In this document: piece by piece, positions 1 to 11,820 of the stretch
Layout: every line of letters starts with the position of its first letter
How positions within the stretch are numbered: position 1 is the stretch's first letter
NCBI GenBank assembly: GCA_011316305.1
Contig: SAUG01000042.1
Coordinates: 124,001-188,000, forward strand
From: Rusavskia elegans
Lineage: Eukaryota > Ascomycota > Lecanoromycetes > Teloschistales > Teloschistaceae
Direction of reading: 5' to 3'
DNA: 64,000 nt
The notes under the pieces: model-generated
The model's input: the letters and a program-made list of their open reading frames with translations, nothing else
What the model was told of the DNA's origin: nothing
The model's database searches: none
Made by a program: the position numbers and the translations under genes

Positions 1-1084
1 AATTTTATCACTTGAGGCTGGAATGATAAACAGCGCGCTCTATTCATGCCCTCATTCCTCGCATACTCAAGCGAGACACGCGACCCAACATGAAGAATTC
101 CACTATACAGTCGCTCAATAACAACGCACATGTTAAATTTTCCCAATTAATTCGAGAGCTAGCGCCAGATATAGTACTTGCGTAGAAAATGTAGGAAACC
201 CTCATGAAAGATAAGCATAATTTGAACAATAGGAATATCTCTTTCTTCGAAATTGAATTAGCCGGTGGTGCTCAGCGTTCGGTTGCCAGCCCCAGAACAG
301 CTTCCAAGATACATCATGGAGGCGACCGTGTAGCCTACATCCGTGCAAAAACAGAAGCGGGGACGATAACCACTAGAGAACACTCCTCGGCGGAGATGGA
401 TCAGACATAAAGAGCATGATACTTTGGACTGATCATTTCCCCTCGGTAGATTCGTGATGTAACCGAGCGTTCTCTGTACCAAAACGCGCGACTTTTCCTA
501 TAGAACTTACGAGTGCATCTTGAAAAGTATACATCAGTATTGCAGAGAGTCGAACCAAAAGGAGTGTCAGCTGCTGACCTTTCGTGCTGTGCAATAGAGG
601 TGTCCGAGGTGAGTATCGCGTTCTGCTTCCAGCTTGGAGCAAACAGCACCAACACCCATACTCGAAGCGATGAACATGACCTCACCTTTTCAAATGTCGA
701 CAGGCTTGGACAGTGTCTCTATGTGCGTTGCAACGGGGTTAAGAAGAAAGACTGACTGTCTACGTGTTGACGCTTGAGCGGAACGAAGGAGGTCTTCACG
801 TGACGACTGGAGAATCCACGAGTTAATCCCGGCTTATCGTTTCGACCTCTCGTGTCGGTTCCTGAATGCAGTGTTGGGCCAAGTCACGAAGCAGCGTCAT
901 TGAAATGCAAGAGGAATACCTCCGTTATTCGTTCAAGTCACCTGCGTACAAAATGATATATAGGTGTAAGGTTGGTATCGCTAATGCCAACTCCGTCCTG
1001 TGCCCGCAAAGTCTATACTCGCTGTCTAGAAGATGACCATCGCACATAAACTCCTTTCCTTCAACATCAACCCGGTGGTCCGTC
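1..1084. other. Intergenic, no gene recognised
   Basis: Only short unconvincing open frames occur on either strand, and none shows a family motif or plausible splice continuation. This is the 3' side of the RTA1-like gene. Confidence 0.5.
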
Positions 1085-2000
1085 TCACTTGGTGCTCATG
1101 CCAATATGGGTCTCTGGCAACGGCATCCCTGATTCGCTATCGCTGCTCAAGGTCTTCGCAGGCCGGATCAATGTCGGGTAGCCGGCAAACCATATAGCCA
1201 TCGTTGCTGCCATCAGCAACGCGTCGAAAACGTAGATAGGCCACTCTACCCTTAACAGTGGGCCATCGTTGCCGCCAATGTACTCCACCACCCTGAAGAT
1301 ATTCCGGACCAGGATGATTGCGCTGACTGCGTACAACACCAACAGCATCTTCTGCCACTTCACATCCCCGGCGTAGGCTCCCCGCGTTGGCTGCTTCCGG
1401 AGTCTCAAGTGGAAGATAATCGATGCCACGACAAACAGGCCGAAGATGATGATCTGGAGGAACAGACCACCAAGGATGATATTCTGACCCATCTTCACTT
1501 TGTCCGGGTCGTGAGATGCCATGATACCCCCACCTCCGCCTTGGATGAAGAATGTGAAGACATCGCCGCACACGAAGAGTTTGGTGAGCCAGGAAACGCG
1601 AATAATAGACAAGGATTCTGCGTGGACGGCGCGTATGAGACGGCCGAGCGTCATGTAGATGCTTGCTGCGAAGAGCGCCGGAGCCACGAGGACGAATAGC
1701 GACTGTATGATGTATGGCACGAGGGATTCAGGGCTGCTGTGACCGGCAGCGCGGCCGATGTATCCAATGAGTTCGACTGCATGGCACATCTGGAGTCAAC
1801 GAACTGCCCAGCCATCGGTCGATAGAATAGCGATACGTACAGACACCTCCAATGGTGAAAGGCGCGCAGAACCATAGCTTCGTTTGGATCATACGGTAGG
1901 TGTGAAGACCAGTCAAGATGGCGAAGACAATGATCGCGACTGCGGCTGCAACAATTGAAGGAGAGTAGTGATATAGGACATATTCCCCCTTTTCGGACAT
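1085..2000 (-). CDS. RTA1-like multi-pass membrane protein
   Basis: Two exons, 2000-1841 and 1776-1085, with a 64-bp intron (GTACGT donor, GCAG acceptor). They join to a 283-residue protein. The join was chosen because it recreates the family signature GGVFELIGYIGRA, which crosses the junction. The protein is almost entirely hydrophobic, with about seven membrane segments and short loops. The RTA1/RSB1 family includes fungal plasma-membrane proteins linked to resistance to 7-aminocholesterol, azoles and long-chain bases; some are proposed lipid translocators, but the substrate here cannot be read from sequence. The gene lies just downstream, on the same strand, of a sterol-regulator-like Zn2Cys6 factor. 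Family assignment is firm; function is inferred. Confidence 0.9.
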
Positions 2001-2729
2001 GACGAAGGATTCTTTGCTTGACGGATGATTGAAGACTAGGAGTCACCCAACGATCTGGAGGGTTTCGGGTGTGTAGCTAGAGCCACGGTTTTGAAATGAG
2101 AGAGAGCGGAGGGAGGAAAGATGCTGCATCTATAAGTCAAGTCTGGAAGTCAATCATGTTCAGGCCGTGTCGACCGATCAGTGTTGAATACGAAGACGGG
2201 GCCGGGACTACCCGCTGGATTGGAGCCGCAGCAATGTTGACCAATGATAATCCCTGAAGCGTACACTTCCGCGTATATCCGTAAGGTAGGTCTATACGCG
2301 TGTGTTAGCGTGATGGGTGAATTATACGTGTAAGAAAAGGGGTATACCTTTGGCTGCGCCCCCTCACGAGCTCATCGATCTCGACTGTGTCTTTCCTTGA
2401 TGATTTTTGAACTTTCTATCTAACACAACACATTCATCGAATCCCTATCATCACCGGGAATTCTCAGGGACTCTTGGTGAATAGGTCTGTCGTCGGGATT
2501 CACAACTTTTCGCTACAAATTTCCGAGATGCCCCGCAAGGCTCTCACAAACAAGGCCTTCTGTAGAAACATGCGCATTCCACGCGGACTATCGACTGGTG
2601 GCTGATTGAATGCACTGCAGCTCAATGAACGCACAATGGCCGCCGCGAAGCTGCGAAAGCCAAGGTATCGATGGTAGGACTATTCATCTACATCGTGGTG
2701 TGCGTCTGAACATCTCAACCCAGAGCCGT
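2001..2729. other. Intergenic between RTA1-like and Zn2Cys6 genes
   Basis: Probably promoter of the RTA1-like gene (about 2001-2400) and 3' region of the regulator. The part next to the RTA1 start includes an alternating purine-pyrimidine stretch (TATACGCGTGTG near 2290). No gene seen. Confidence 0.45.
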
Positions 2730-3955
2730 TCAGCTCGAGGCGATCATGCCCATGGGCCATTGCAGCCACCGACTCCAGTAGCTACCAAGCTGGGCGTCGA
2801 TGGCTCGGATCATGGACGCCCCAGCATCTCCAATACACCAGGCGTTCCGAAAGGAATGTAGGATAACACCATAGTAAGCCAGGATGATCAGGGCTTCAGG
2901 CCGACGCTGATTAAGAAGGGCCGTATATTCGTCAGTCAATTGCACAGGCCAGGCAAAGACTGAGCGAGGGGTATCGTGCGGCTTCGATGGTACCTCGGCT
3001 AGGTCAAAGAGCCAAAACAAACGATCAATTGCCGTGCCATAGGCCTTGATGGACGAAGGTCCTAGATCGGATTCCGTGATCAAAGCAGTCAACTGTCGAC
3101 ATTCGCTGGGGACGCCGTCATATGGAGGTTTGGGATTTCGAGTGATCATTAATGCCCTTACCGAAGACTGGAGAAGGAAGGCCGAGTGGTTTTTGAGCAC
3201 CAGCCCGCGTACGCTGCGCATGAGATTAACACAGCTCACTAGATGATCCAGATAGTCGCTGCTGGAGGCAAGAGCGCGTATACGGGAGCGATCCCCGAGG
3301 AGATGGGTGCCGACAAGGGCGGAGAAGAGCAGAACAACCACACAGTTCGACTCGTCGACCTGCTGCTCCATGCTGTTGAAGCCCTTCAGAGCGAGACTTT
3401 GAAGCTCGGTGGCTCGCGTGTGCCAGACATTCTCGCTTTCAGGTCTACATATTGCCATGTGCAGGGCTGCGATGGCCAACAGCTCATTCAACAGAAAAGT
3501 GTAGGTAAAGCCAATTGTCACAGCGGTCGTCTGCCAAATGAGCTGCTGATCGGGGACATCGGTCATGGTCTTGTAGGTGTGGGTACACCAATGATGGAGT
3601 AGTTCCATGTCGTGGATATCCCAGGTGGTACTCATCCGGCCCACTGTCGAGGGAGTGGATATAGCAGCCGTCCCATTGGCCTCATCTGTGTTGCTGAATG
3701 CAGGGCTTCTAGCCAGCCTTGATGGATCATATTCGCTTGATGATGCTACTTTGGCAGAAGCGAGGTATTGGCATTGTGCATCTGCGGTTGCACAATTGAC
3801 ACATCGGGGCTGGGTTTCATCGCACTACCATCCAAGGATGAGCTTCGAGGGTGATTGCAATCCGTACATTTAATTGTATCTCCTACCTTGACATGGCGCC
3901 TCTTGCATTGCAAGCAACCATTCCTTGACTTCTTGTGCGTTCTTCGTGGCATCAC
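2730..3955 (-). CDS. Zn2Cys6 transcription factor, Upc2-like
   Basis: Exons 3955-3887 and 3824-2730 with a 62-bp intron (GTAGGA donor, GGTAG acceptor, phase 0) give 387 residues. The N-terminus is a full Zn2Cys6 cluster with cysteines at 14, 17, 24, 31, 34 and 41 (spacing 2-6-6-2-6); the intron falls just before Cys24. The basic stretch RNGCLQCKRRHVK precedes it. From about residue 85 the protein matches the regulatory half of sterol-uptake-control factors (WDIHDMELLHHW, then FLLNELLAIAALHMA). Known members bind promoters of sterol and drug-response genes and sense ligand through the C-terminal domain. The RTA1-like membrane gene is directly downstream on the same strand. The specific ligand and targets are unknown. 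Confidence 0.87.
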
Positions 3956-4342
3956 AACGCCCAGATTCCAATGCTTGAGTGGTGCTCTGCTATGAATCCC
4001 AATGTGTACAGAATGGCCTTCCGACCGCTACATGCGGCCATTTGATTTGCTCTTCTTACGATCGGTATTCGTTCCGGACGTTCAGCCTGCTGCCTCGCCT
4101 AGCCGCGCGTTCGGGTGTAGAGTAACAAGACGTCGGGCCACTGGCTGACGTGTTGCTCGAGTCGACATGGATCCTCCACAGTACATCCAAGGTGGTAATG
4201 CAATGTAGCAGGTGTGGATGTGGTTCATGGCTCATGCAAGTGCACTGCCCCAGCGTAAGGTAATCCGTAGCCTGCCAAGCCAAAATATCCAAATCGGGAA
4301 ATAAGAGGGAATGAACTGACGGTCAGGCCCGGGCCACACCTC
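3956..4342. other. Divergent promoter region
   Basis: Separates the Zn2Cys6 gene (minus) from the F-box gene (plus), so it probably carries both promoters. No gene or clear site recognised. Confidence 0.45.
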
Positions 4343-4423
4343 ATGTACTCGTCTCGTATTACTACTACTGCCACCCGTCAACTGGCAATTGATGCCTTTC
4401 CCTCCCAGACGGCCACTCAATCC

Positions 4424-7400
4424 ATGGCAACAAGTCCACCGGGCAGCTGGCCGGTACAGACGGATCTTGACACAAAGCCTGTGCCATTGGACATCGGCCA
4501 TCTGAGCTTAGAGGGCGATTCGAAGCGCATGGAGACACCCGGGGAGAAAAATAGGAAGCGCGCAAGGGAACTTCCACCAGAAATCATTGAGCAGTAAGCC
4601 TAGTCGTTGAACGAGCGCCCGTGTCTACAGCAAGGGATACTGATACAACTCTCTCTAGGATCCTCTACCTTACCGACCCTGAGACTTTTGCCTCGCTGAT
4701 CTTGGTGAACCATGCATGGCGCGCTGCTTCCCAGACTCCTCACCTTTACGCCTACCACCTATCACGCTGCCCTTCCTTTTCCATCACGAACAATGTCATC
4801 ACTGGTCCCTTTACAGAGAGCAGCTTACCTCGCCTGAAACAACAATTCGTTCGCGAGGTTAAACGGAATCTCTTCGAAGCATATCTGAGGCCACGCCAAA
4901 CCGTTGTCAGCCTGACCTCGAGCACCACAAGCTCTTCAGCTTCATTCCCCGGTGGCGAAGCCTTTGACTTTGCCTTTTCCCCCAATGGCGTCTGGACCCT
5001 TGCCCTGTCTTCTTCTCGAATCTACGTCCTAGACACACTATCCTTCAACATATCGGTACGGAGGGAGCTCAAGGTGCTTCGACGGCCTGTCTCCGCCGCT
5101 ATCTTGGACGATGGATCGACCCTAGCAGTCTTGTCCATAGACCGGAAGGTTAACGTGTACGATCTGTCCAATGCGAGCGTCAAACATCTACGAGCCGTCA
5201 CTTTGGATAACCTGCCTCATACTATCGCTCTGTCTCCAAAAGGCGAAGTACTAGCTGCAGCATACGATGGAGGGATCGAGCTGCATTCCCTGGCCATCAA
5301 CGCTCTTGCAACAGATCGAAGATCCGTCAAATGTGATTACATCGACTCACTCGCATTCTCCAAAGATGGTACCATGCTGTTGGGTACCACACAACATTCC
5401 GTCAATCCGAGCACTGTCGTTCTATCAGCTCCTTTCCATGATGAAACCAATCAGGAACTACCGGCCAAGGACGTAGTAAGCCACATGTGGACCTCGCAAA
5501 TCCTTTTCCCCAACAGCAGCCGTGATTGCAGCCATGCCATTTTGTTACCAGATCACACCGAGGGAGATGCGAACTGGACGTGCACCTACGACCGCGTGTT
5601 CGAGAGTTTCAGAGCCGTCCGCACAGACGATTTGAGGAACGGGACGACATACTTCACGGGTCCGAAACGGCGACCTGGGACCATCCCCAGAGGCGCCAAA
5701 ACAAAACTGACTCCCTGCACCCTTCCAGCCACCACCGGTCATGGAGAGCTTGTTGCAGCAGGGTTCCTCGGGAAAGACGTCTGGCTTTATGGAGTGCCAG
5801 AAGGTCTCGAGACGAGTAATGTTGAGCACACACCCGAAAGCACAACGAGTACAAGGCAAAATTCCACAAGTAGTACGGGACGAAGCCCTGCAGGATCACA
5901 TACTCGTGGGGAGAGTTCAGAGCTCAGAAGGCTACCGCAGTGGCAAGTGTTAGTGGACAAAAATCGCAATGTGCTGGTTAAAGGACGGATGGTAGCAGAG
6001 GTTCCAGGAGTGACCGGCGTGAAATGGGTCGAGCAAAAACATCTGGAGAAAGGATCGAGATCAGTGGCTGAACGATTACTGGTATCTGCCCCCGGTGGGG
6101 TGTCCGAGCCGTCTGACATCGACGAAGAGGGCTTCACATCTGTCGATGGAGGAAGACTGATCGTTCTGGATTTTGACCGTGGCCTTAGTGATGGGAAGAT
6201 CGAACAGCTTCATTTCGAGGTCGGGACCGTGGAGCCCGAAATGCTTGAGGAGCAGGACATGGACATCGATGCAGAAGTCGATATCATTCGACGTCGCACG
6301 ACGAGGCAAAGAATTGGCCATGGCATTGGGACCAGTGTTGCAGATGCTCTTGCCTCTGCCCCGGAACTTCCTACCGAAGCTGCAATGGCCGCTGCATTAT
6401 CGAATGCTGAAACGCCGGCTGCACCTATCGACGATCCCCTGATACCTCGAGTCACCGGCAGGGGACACGTCCCAGCTTCTCCGATAGAAGGACTGAGCCT
6501 TGAAGAAGCTTCTCAAGTCTTCGATGGACCATACTCCCACTCTCAGCCACGATCTCGCACGTCATTGTATCGATCAGCAACCGCTGTGGCAGCTAACAGA
6601 CAGCGCAACCCTCCCCGAATACCCCTACCAGACTCAGGGCAGATACGATACCGTCGACCTGACGGGCGAGGGGAGTTGCCACATGAAAGTGACGCGGATG
6701 ATTGGGTACCACCTCCACCAATGTACACTCCGAAGGCTGAGTGGCCCTTGCCAGATTACCTGAGGCAGACTCTGGCGACACCTATGCCAAGGCAGAATGC
6801 ATTTGAGCCCAGGAGAAGTCGCAGCGCAGAGCGTCCACGTCGGGCCAGCACTGTTCACGAGAGTTCAAGCAGCGTCTCCCCCGAGCGTCGAATCATTTCG
6901 AGCCCTGACCGTCCGACGTATCTCCCATATCGTCGAGATACCATGTCCACCCTCGACATCTCCGACCGTCGATCCAATCAGCTCGAGCCTGTCAGTCCAA
7001 CTAGTACTATGGGGCTCTCATTTCCCACAGCCGAAAGCGAGATAAGCAGTACAAGCCCGCGCTCATCACCCTCCTCGACACATCGAAGACCAGTGTCTGC
7101 CTTTGTTGGCCGTTTCCGGCCTGGCCATCGGAAATCGCTTACCGCTCGATTGACATCACCAATATCCCCTATGCCCTTGGAGGGAGTCGAGGAAAGACGT
7201 CTTTCGGGATCGGCTCGATCGGTCTCAATGCCGTCCAGCCCCATCAGAAGCAGCTTCCAAACAAATCGTCCGTCAAACCGCCTTACTCTATCCGGTGCCA
7301 ATCTACAATCCCGCTTGGAATACCCCTTGCCCCCTGCGCCTGAAGAAGAAAGTGACGCTCCAACACCCACTCGTCCGCAAGCCTCTCACTTCGGCGGAAG

Positions 7401-8082
7401 CTCTCGACAGACCCAAAATCAACCACCCCTCATCCCTCGTGAGGAGCTAACAACAATCCCCAACCTCCCAAGCGCAGAACAACTCGCCAACCTCCACAAC
7501 CGCTACTGCCACGCCCCCCCTCCCACCACCTCCCCAACAATGACCATACCCCCCTCCGTCCGCACCTCCCTCGACGACCGTCAAACACCCACCAACCGAC
7601 CCCCCCGCGCCGCCCTCGGCGCAACAGGCGGCGTCCCCATCTCCCCCCTCACCGAACGCCGCCGCCTCTCCATCGCCCAACGCAACTCCTTCGCCGCCTC
7701 CTCCCCCGCTTTACTCCGTCCCGCGCCCCAACGCCTCGACACGATTCAAAGCATCTCCTCCTTCATTTCGCAACAACCTTCAAGATCGAATTCGCGGGAG
7801 ATCGTGAGAGGTGGGAGACGGGTTAGGAGGCGGAGTAGGAGTGCGGGACCAAATGTGCAGAAGAAGAGTGGCGGGGAGGAGAAGAGGAAGTGGTTTGGGA
7901 CGAAGAAGGGGAGGAAGGGGAAGGTTGTTGGTGAGCAGAGTTTCGCTGCCTCGCCGGGGGTGGCGGTGGGTGCGGGTGGGGGAGGAAGTGCGTATTTGGA
8001 GAATAGTCGGATGTTGAATGAGCGGTGGGGTGCGCCGGGACCGGTGGAAAAGGAGAAGGATGGGAAGTGTGTTGTTATGTAG
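4424..8082 (+). CDS. F-box protein with beta-propeller-like region and C-terminal CaaX
   Basis: Exons 4424-4593 and 4659-8082 with a 65-bp intron (GTAAGC donor, CTCTAG acceptor) give 1197 residues; an in-frame ATG at 4343 would add 27. The intron splits the F-box, whose join reads LPPEIIEQILYLTDPETF followed by a typical LVNHAW segment. Next come about 350 residues of WD-like beta strands (DFAFSPNGVWTLAL, IALSPKGEVLAAAY), then a long Ser/Pro/Arg-rich disordered half with a basic cluster near residue 1130. F-box proteins recruit substrates to SCF ubiquitin ligases through Skp1. The last four residues, CVVM, are a farnesylation-type CaaX box, which would tether the protein to membrane. The substrate is unknown. 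The exact start is uncertain. Confidence 0.85.
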
Positions 8083-8461
8083 ATCGATTCTTGTGTAATT
8101 TTTTTGCTTTTTGGGTAGTGGAAGTCGGTGGAAACGAGTTATGAATGTTTGGATATTCACTTATATTCCCTTGGTATATTCCCTTGGTCGTTATGGGGAT
8201 CTGGGGTTCTGGGTGGAGCTATATGGGAGGCTCGCTTGTGTTTAGGAACGATCGATGATGTAAGTAATGTCATATCAGCTCTGTTCTGAAAGTACAGAAG
8301 TCAAGTCGTTACTTGTTAACTCGAACTCTCATCCTCATTACAAGCTATTGACAGCAATCCACTCCGACCCCCTTCCCTTCCGCTCAAGACCAGCTCCCGC
8401 CATCCCGTCCCATCCCATCTCATGTATGCCTACGTCTCTACACCAAACGCATCTACTACAT
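8083..8461. other. Convergent 3' intergenic region
   Basis: Lies between the 3' ends of the F-box gene (plus) and the 680-residue unknown gene (minus). T-rich just after the F-box stop, consistent with a 3' UTR. No gene seen. Confidence 0.4.
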
Positions 8462-10504
8462 TCAACCGACCACAAACCTCATCCCCACCAGCACGGCCTC
8501 CTCCCTAAACCAACCCCCACGCTCACTCCTCACCTGCCTCACCGTATCGCCCTCAGCATACGAGACAATCGAATCTCTGCTCAACGCCGGCATCTCGAAC
8601 GGCTTGGGCTTCTGATACACCGCCTTTGTCTTCTTGATGCGTCCTTGCGGTTTCGGAGAGGCGGGAGGCTGCGTCGAGGTTGGTAAATGAGGTATTGCTG
8701 CTGTAATATCGAATTTCAGGTCTGGTTTTATAATGTTTGCACGGCTGCTTGGAGGGAAGGGGCGGATTTGACTTAGGGGCTGATCCGGGGAGGATGGTGA
8801 GGAGGTTGCGTGCTTGCGCTTGCGAAAAGGAGGGGATAAGGATGTTGTTGCCAGGGTTGGGGGTCTTGATGATGGCGCTGTTGGTGACCGATATTTTAGT
8901 TTCAGTCTTTTGCTTCGGCTGGGAATTCGAGGTGTGGTTTCACTGGTTAAGCCGGCCGTGGTCGGGGCGGTCGAAACGCTGGCTGCAAGATCAGGCGTGT
9001 CTAAAGGGTCGGCGAACTTGGACCGAGTGATGAGCCGTTTCGCGTCACTCGCTGCTTGGTCGACGATGCCTTTCAATTCTTCTTCCCATGTCTGTCGGGT
9101 ATCGATGACATCGTGATATTTCATCCTGTTACGTCTCGTGTGTTTCGCTTGCGTTGACAACAGGGGTGGAACGACTATCGATGTTGTAGATGCTGTTTTG
9201 ATGGTCTCGACGATCGATTGATCAGGCACGACAATTAAACTGTCCTTAAGACGATACTCGTTTGGTAGGTCGGCCGAGACCCGGGTTTCATTGTGATCCG
9301 GAGCAGGAGTGACCGTGCCAGCGCTACGACGACGTACGTACTCTAGAGAGAAACCTTGAGCAAGGATTTCGGAGTCAGCAGCTGATCTTGTCGGGTGTGC
9401 TATTCGAACCCGTCTCCTTGGCTCGAGTGCATCGTTTTCTTGTGTTAATCTGGTAGGCGATGGGTTTCGAGAGCCTTCTAGCTTGAGTGGCATGGGGTTC
9501 ATCAGATAGGGAGCAGAGGCGTTCTCTTTGCGGCCCCTTCCGGTAGCCACGACAACATCAATGATTGCATATTGCTTGCTTCCTGCCTCCAGCATCTCAG
9601 GGAGTGTTGCGGGCATCTGTAAATTGGCCAGGCTTTGCAAATAGTCACTGGTTGGGGACAGCTCGTTCCTCTTATTTCGCCCATACGAATTTGCAGCAAA
9701 TTGGAGAGCTTGTGCAATTTCTTTCCATCGGCCTTCAACGTCTTCGGGGGTAGAACTGTTCCGAATTGAATGATCGACGAAGCCGGAGACCTTGGAGGTA
9801 GATGGCAACAAGACCCATGGTTTCTCTGTCACCCAACCAACTCTTACTCCAGAGAAGGTATCTCGTAGAGGGTCCTTCTTGTAGAAGGCTGATTCGGGAA
9901 TGTACGATGAGGAGCATAGATCACCATTCAGGAAAATGTCGATCTTCATGTCACTGTGGCCCCATTTGATCCTCTTTGACTCGCCGGCACAGAGGAACGT
10001 CTTCTTCGTAGGTCGAATGCGAAGGCACAGAGCTTGGGCACCTGGTGGTGTTGTGTTCTGGTAGGCGCTATTATTCAAGATGGGTGGCAGGCTGAGTGGT
10101 CTGGATCGTCTGTCTGCTTTACTCGCGTCATCGAGATCTAGGAAGGGCGACAGTCCAGGTGAAGACAGCTCCGTCAGAGGGGAATCCTGACTGTCTTCGT
10201 CTTGCGGGATTGATTGCGAAGAAGATTGCATCTCCTTCTCCTTGAAAGGATTAGGTGGTCTGGCGTGTGACATGAAAAATGGCATGTCCCTGTTACGTCC
10301 AAGGAAACCCAGACTGCATCCATCTGCATCGACCAGTGGTGTCTCTGCAACAGTGACACTGCATTCTGTGAACTCCTTCACGGCTCTCTCTGTATTGGCC
10401 AAGCTTTCCTTGTTCTGGTGTGACAGAGGGTATGGCGTAATCGTCTTGTTGAAGTCGGTAACAGCAAGCCTGATGTTAAGACCTCCTGTTTGATAGCTCG
10501 GCAT
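8462..10504 (-). CDS. Conserved hypothetical protein, 680 aa
   Basis: A single uninterrupted frame of 680 residues starting MPSYQTGGLNIRLAV. I do not recognise the family. The first 350 residues look folded in part (ALCLRIRPTKKTFLCAGESK, then DIFLNGDLCSSSYIPESAF), with a segment around 250-320 that is helical in character (EGRWKEIAQALQFAANSYG). The second half is Ser/Pro/Arg-rich and low complexity, with clusters of basic residues (SRSKRLKLKYR) that could be nuclear localisation signals. No signal peptide or membrane segment. The regular codon use and length argue for a real gene. It is on the same strand as the next gene upstream, 430 bp away. Function unknown; a chromatin or nuclear role would be only a guess from the basic patches. 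Confidence 0.7.
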   Translation of the reverse strand: MPSYQTGGLNIRLAVTDFNKTITPYPLSHQNKESLANTERAVKEFTECSVTVAETPLVDADGCSLGFLGRNRDMPFFMSHARPPNPFKEKEMQSSSQSIPQDEDSQDSPLTELSSPGLSPFLDLDDASKADRRSRPLSLPPILNNSAYQNTTPPGAQALCLRIRPTKKTFLCAGESKRIKWGHSDMKIDIFLNGDLCSSSYIPESAFYKKDPLRDTFSGVRVGWVTEKPWVLLPSTSKVSGFVDHSIRNSSTPEDVEGRWKEIAQALQFAANSYGRNKRNELSPTSDYLQSLANLQMPATLPEMLEAGSKQYAIIDVVVATGRGRKENASAPYLMNPMPLKLEGSRNPSPTRLTQENDALEPRRRVRIAHPTRSAADSEILAQGFSLEYVRRRSAGTVTPAPDHNETRVSADLPNEYRLKDSLIVVPDQSIVETIKTASTTSIVVPPLLSTQAKHTRRNRMKYHDVIDTRQTWEEELKGIVDQAASDAKRLITRSKFADPLDTPDLAASVSTAPTTAGLTSETTPRIPSRSKRLKLKYRSPTAPSSRPPTLATTSLSPPFRKRKHATSSPSSPDQPLSQIRPFPPSSRANIIKPDLKFDITAAIPHLPTSTQPPASPKPQGRIKKTKAVYQKPKPFEMPALSRDSIVSYAEGDTVRQVRSERGGWFREEAVLVGMRFVVG

Positions 10505-10931
10505 AATTGATACAGCAAGCCCAGGGGATGTAGTAGAGATTTCAAAGGATGGGGTTGATGTGGAGAATCTTATTGACAGGAGGATGAATGATACTACATG
10601 TCTGTGGCCGCTACCTCACAAAGTCGCATTCAACATGTTGATATTCACAGGCTTTGTGGGAAAGCACTAATTGGCTTGAGCATTACAAAGAGCCGATCTG
10701 TGAAAGATGATACTTAGTCTTTTCCCGCTGTACTGTCCAGTATGGAAAGATGTCATTGCTACCAACGTGAGAAGTCGTGGTATCGACTTCAAAGGACATA
10801 GCAAGAGGAGCGATACCACGAGTTGGTGATGTCGTTACCCCGACTGTAGGAAATCTTAATCTCGGTCTGTTCAAGAGATGTGCGGTCAGTAGATCTTGGT
10901 ATGGTACGCGAGCTCGTTAAGCTTGATCTGT
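10505..10931. other. Intergenic, promoter of the 680-aa gene
   Basis: Tandem minus-strand genes flank it. Nothing beyond a presumed promoter and 3' UTR can be supported. Confidence 0.4.
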
Positions 10932-11820
10932 TCATGGCGCCCAACCGTTATTACCTGGACCGGACGCATCCAATGCCATCCCCAATTCCACAATAGTCCT
11001 CTCATAGACCCTGGCAATAGCCATCTCCCATCTCCGATGACTACTCTCATCCTCCAAAACATCTCCGTCTTCGTCTTCTGTCATCAGATTGAAATCATCC
11101 TCCGTATCCGTCATTCTGGGTTGGGAAATAGTCGATACATCGGCCAAGCTTCCATCTTTACCCGCGACTTCTACGACTGCTATCCTGGTCCTTTCCACAA
11201 TTCCTCGCATGCGGACCTTTTCCGTTGTGCTGAGCTTACTTCTGCCAGTCTCGGATCCTGGCAGTGGTTCTCCGGTTTCAACGCTGACACCTTTCAGCAG
11301 AGACGCGAACATCAGGTCCAATTTCTGGAGGAGCTGGAAAGTCGGTCGGGGCATAAATGGAAAACAGGGTAACGATGTCATCATTGTGAGGGCGATGGTA
11401 AGGAGGAAAGCAATCTGTAGTGACGCTATATCTACCAATTAGCCTTCTGCCTCGAGAGCATTCATGTAGCACCTTACGTGTTCCAGATATCCAGACGAGA
11501 TCAACTACAGGATTAAGGTCCTGAATTTCCTCCCCAATGTTCTTGTAGCCGCGACCCTCGACGTCGGGGTTCTCTTCCTCGCTCAGTGTAGTGCTAAATC
11601 GGTTCTCATAGCGCCTTGAAATAGCCAGAAGCTTCTGTTCCACATGATTGATGAAATCGCTCTCTTTCGAACTACCGGATCTCAAAGGACGTGAGCGTGG
11701 TTGAAGAAGCACAAAACGTGCTGTTGCTGTTGACGGTGAATTGACCGAAGAAGCTGGTGGCGAGGGCAATGTTGGTTGAAGGAATCCTCCGGGCTCTTGC
11801 TCTCTCGAGGACGATGCCAT
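10932..11820 (-). CDS. Conserved fungal protein of unknown function, 280 aa
   Basis: Exons 11820-11478 and 11431-10932 with a 46-bp intron (GTAAGG donor, GGTAG acceptor) give 280 residues. The join reads VDLVWISGTHIASLQIAFLL, and the central part then contains SLPCFPFMPRPTFQLLQKLD, which has the look of a conserved fungal core. The first 45 residues are Ser/Pro-rich and probably disordered; an acidic stretch (NLMTEDEDGDVLEDE) lies near the C-terminus before a final helix (MAIARVYERTIVELGMAL). One moderately hydrophobic segment is present but is weak for a membrane anchor. I do not recognise a function. An alternative acceptor 15 bp further on is less likely because the donor would also have to move. 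The last seven residues after ALDAS may belong to a read-through into an intron. Confidence 0.65.
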
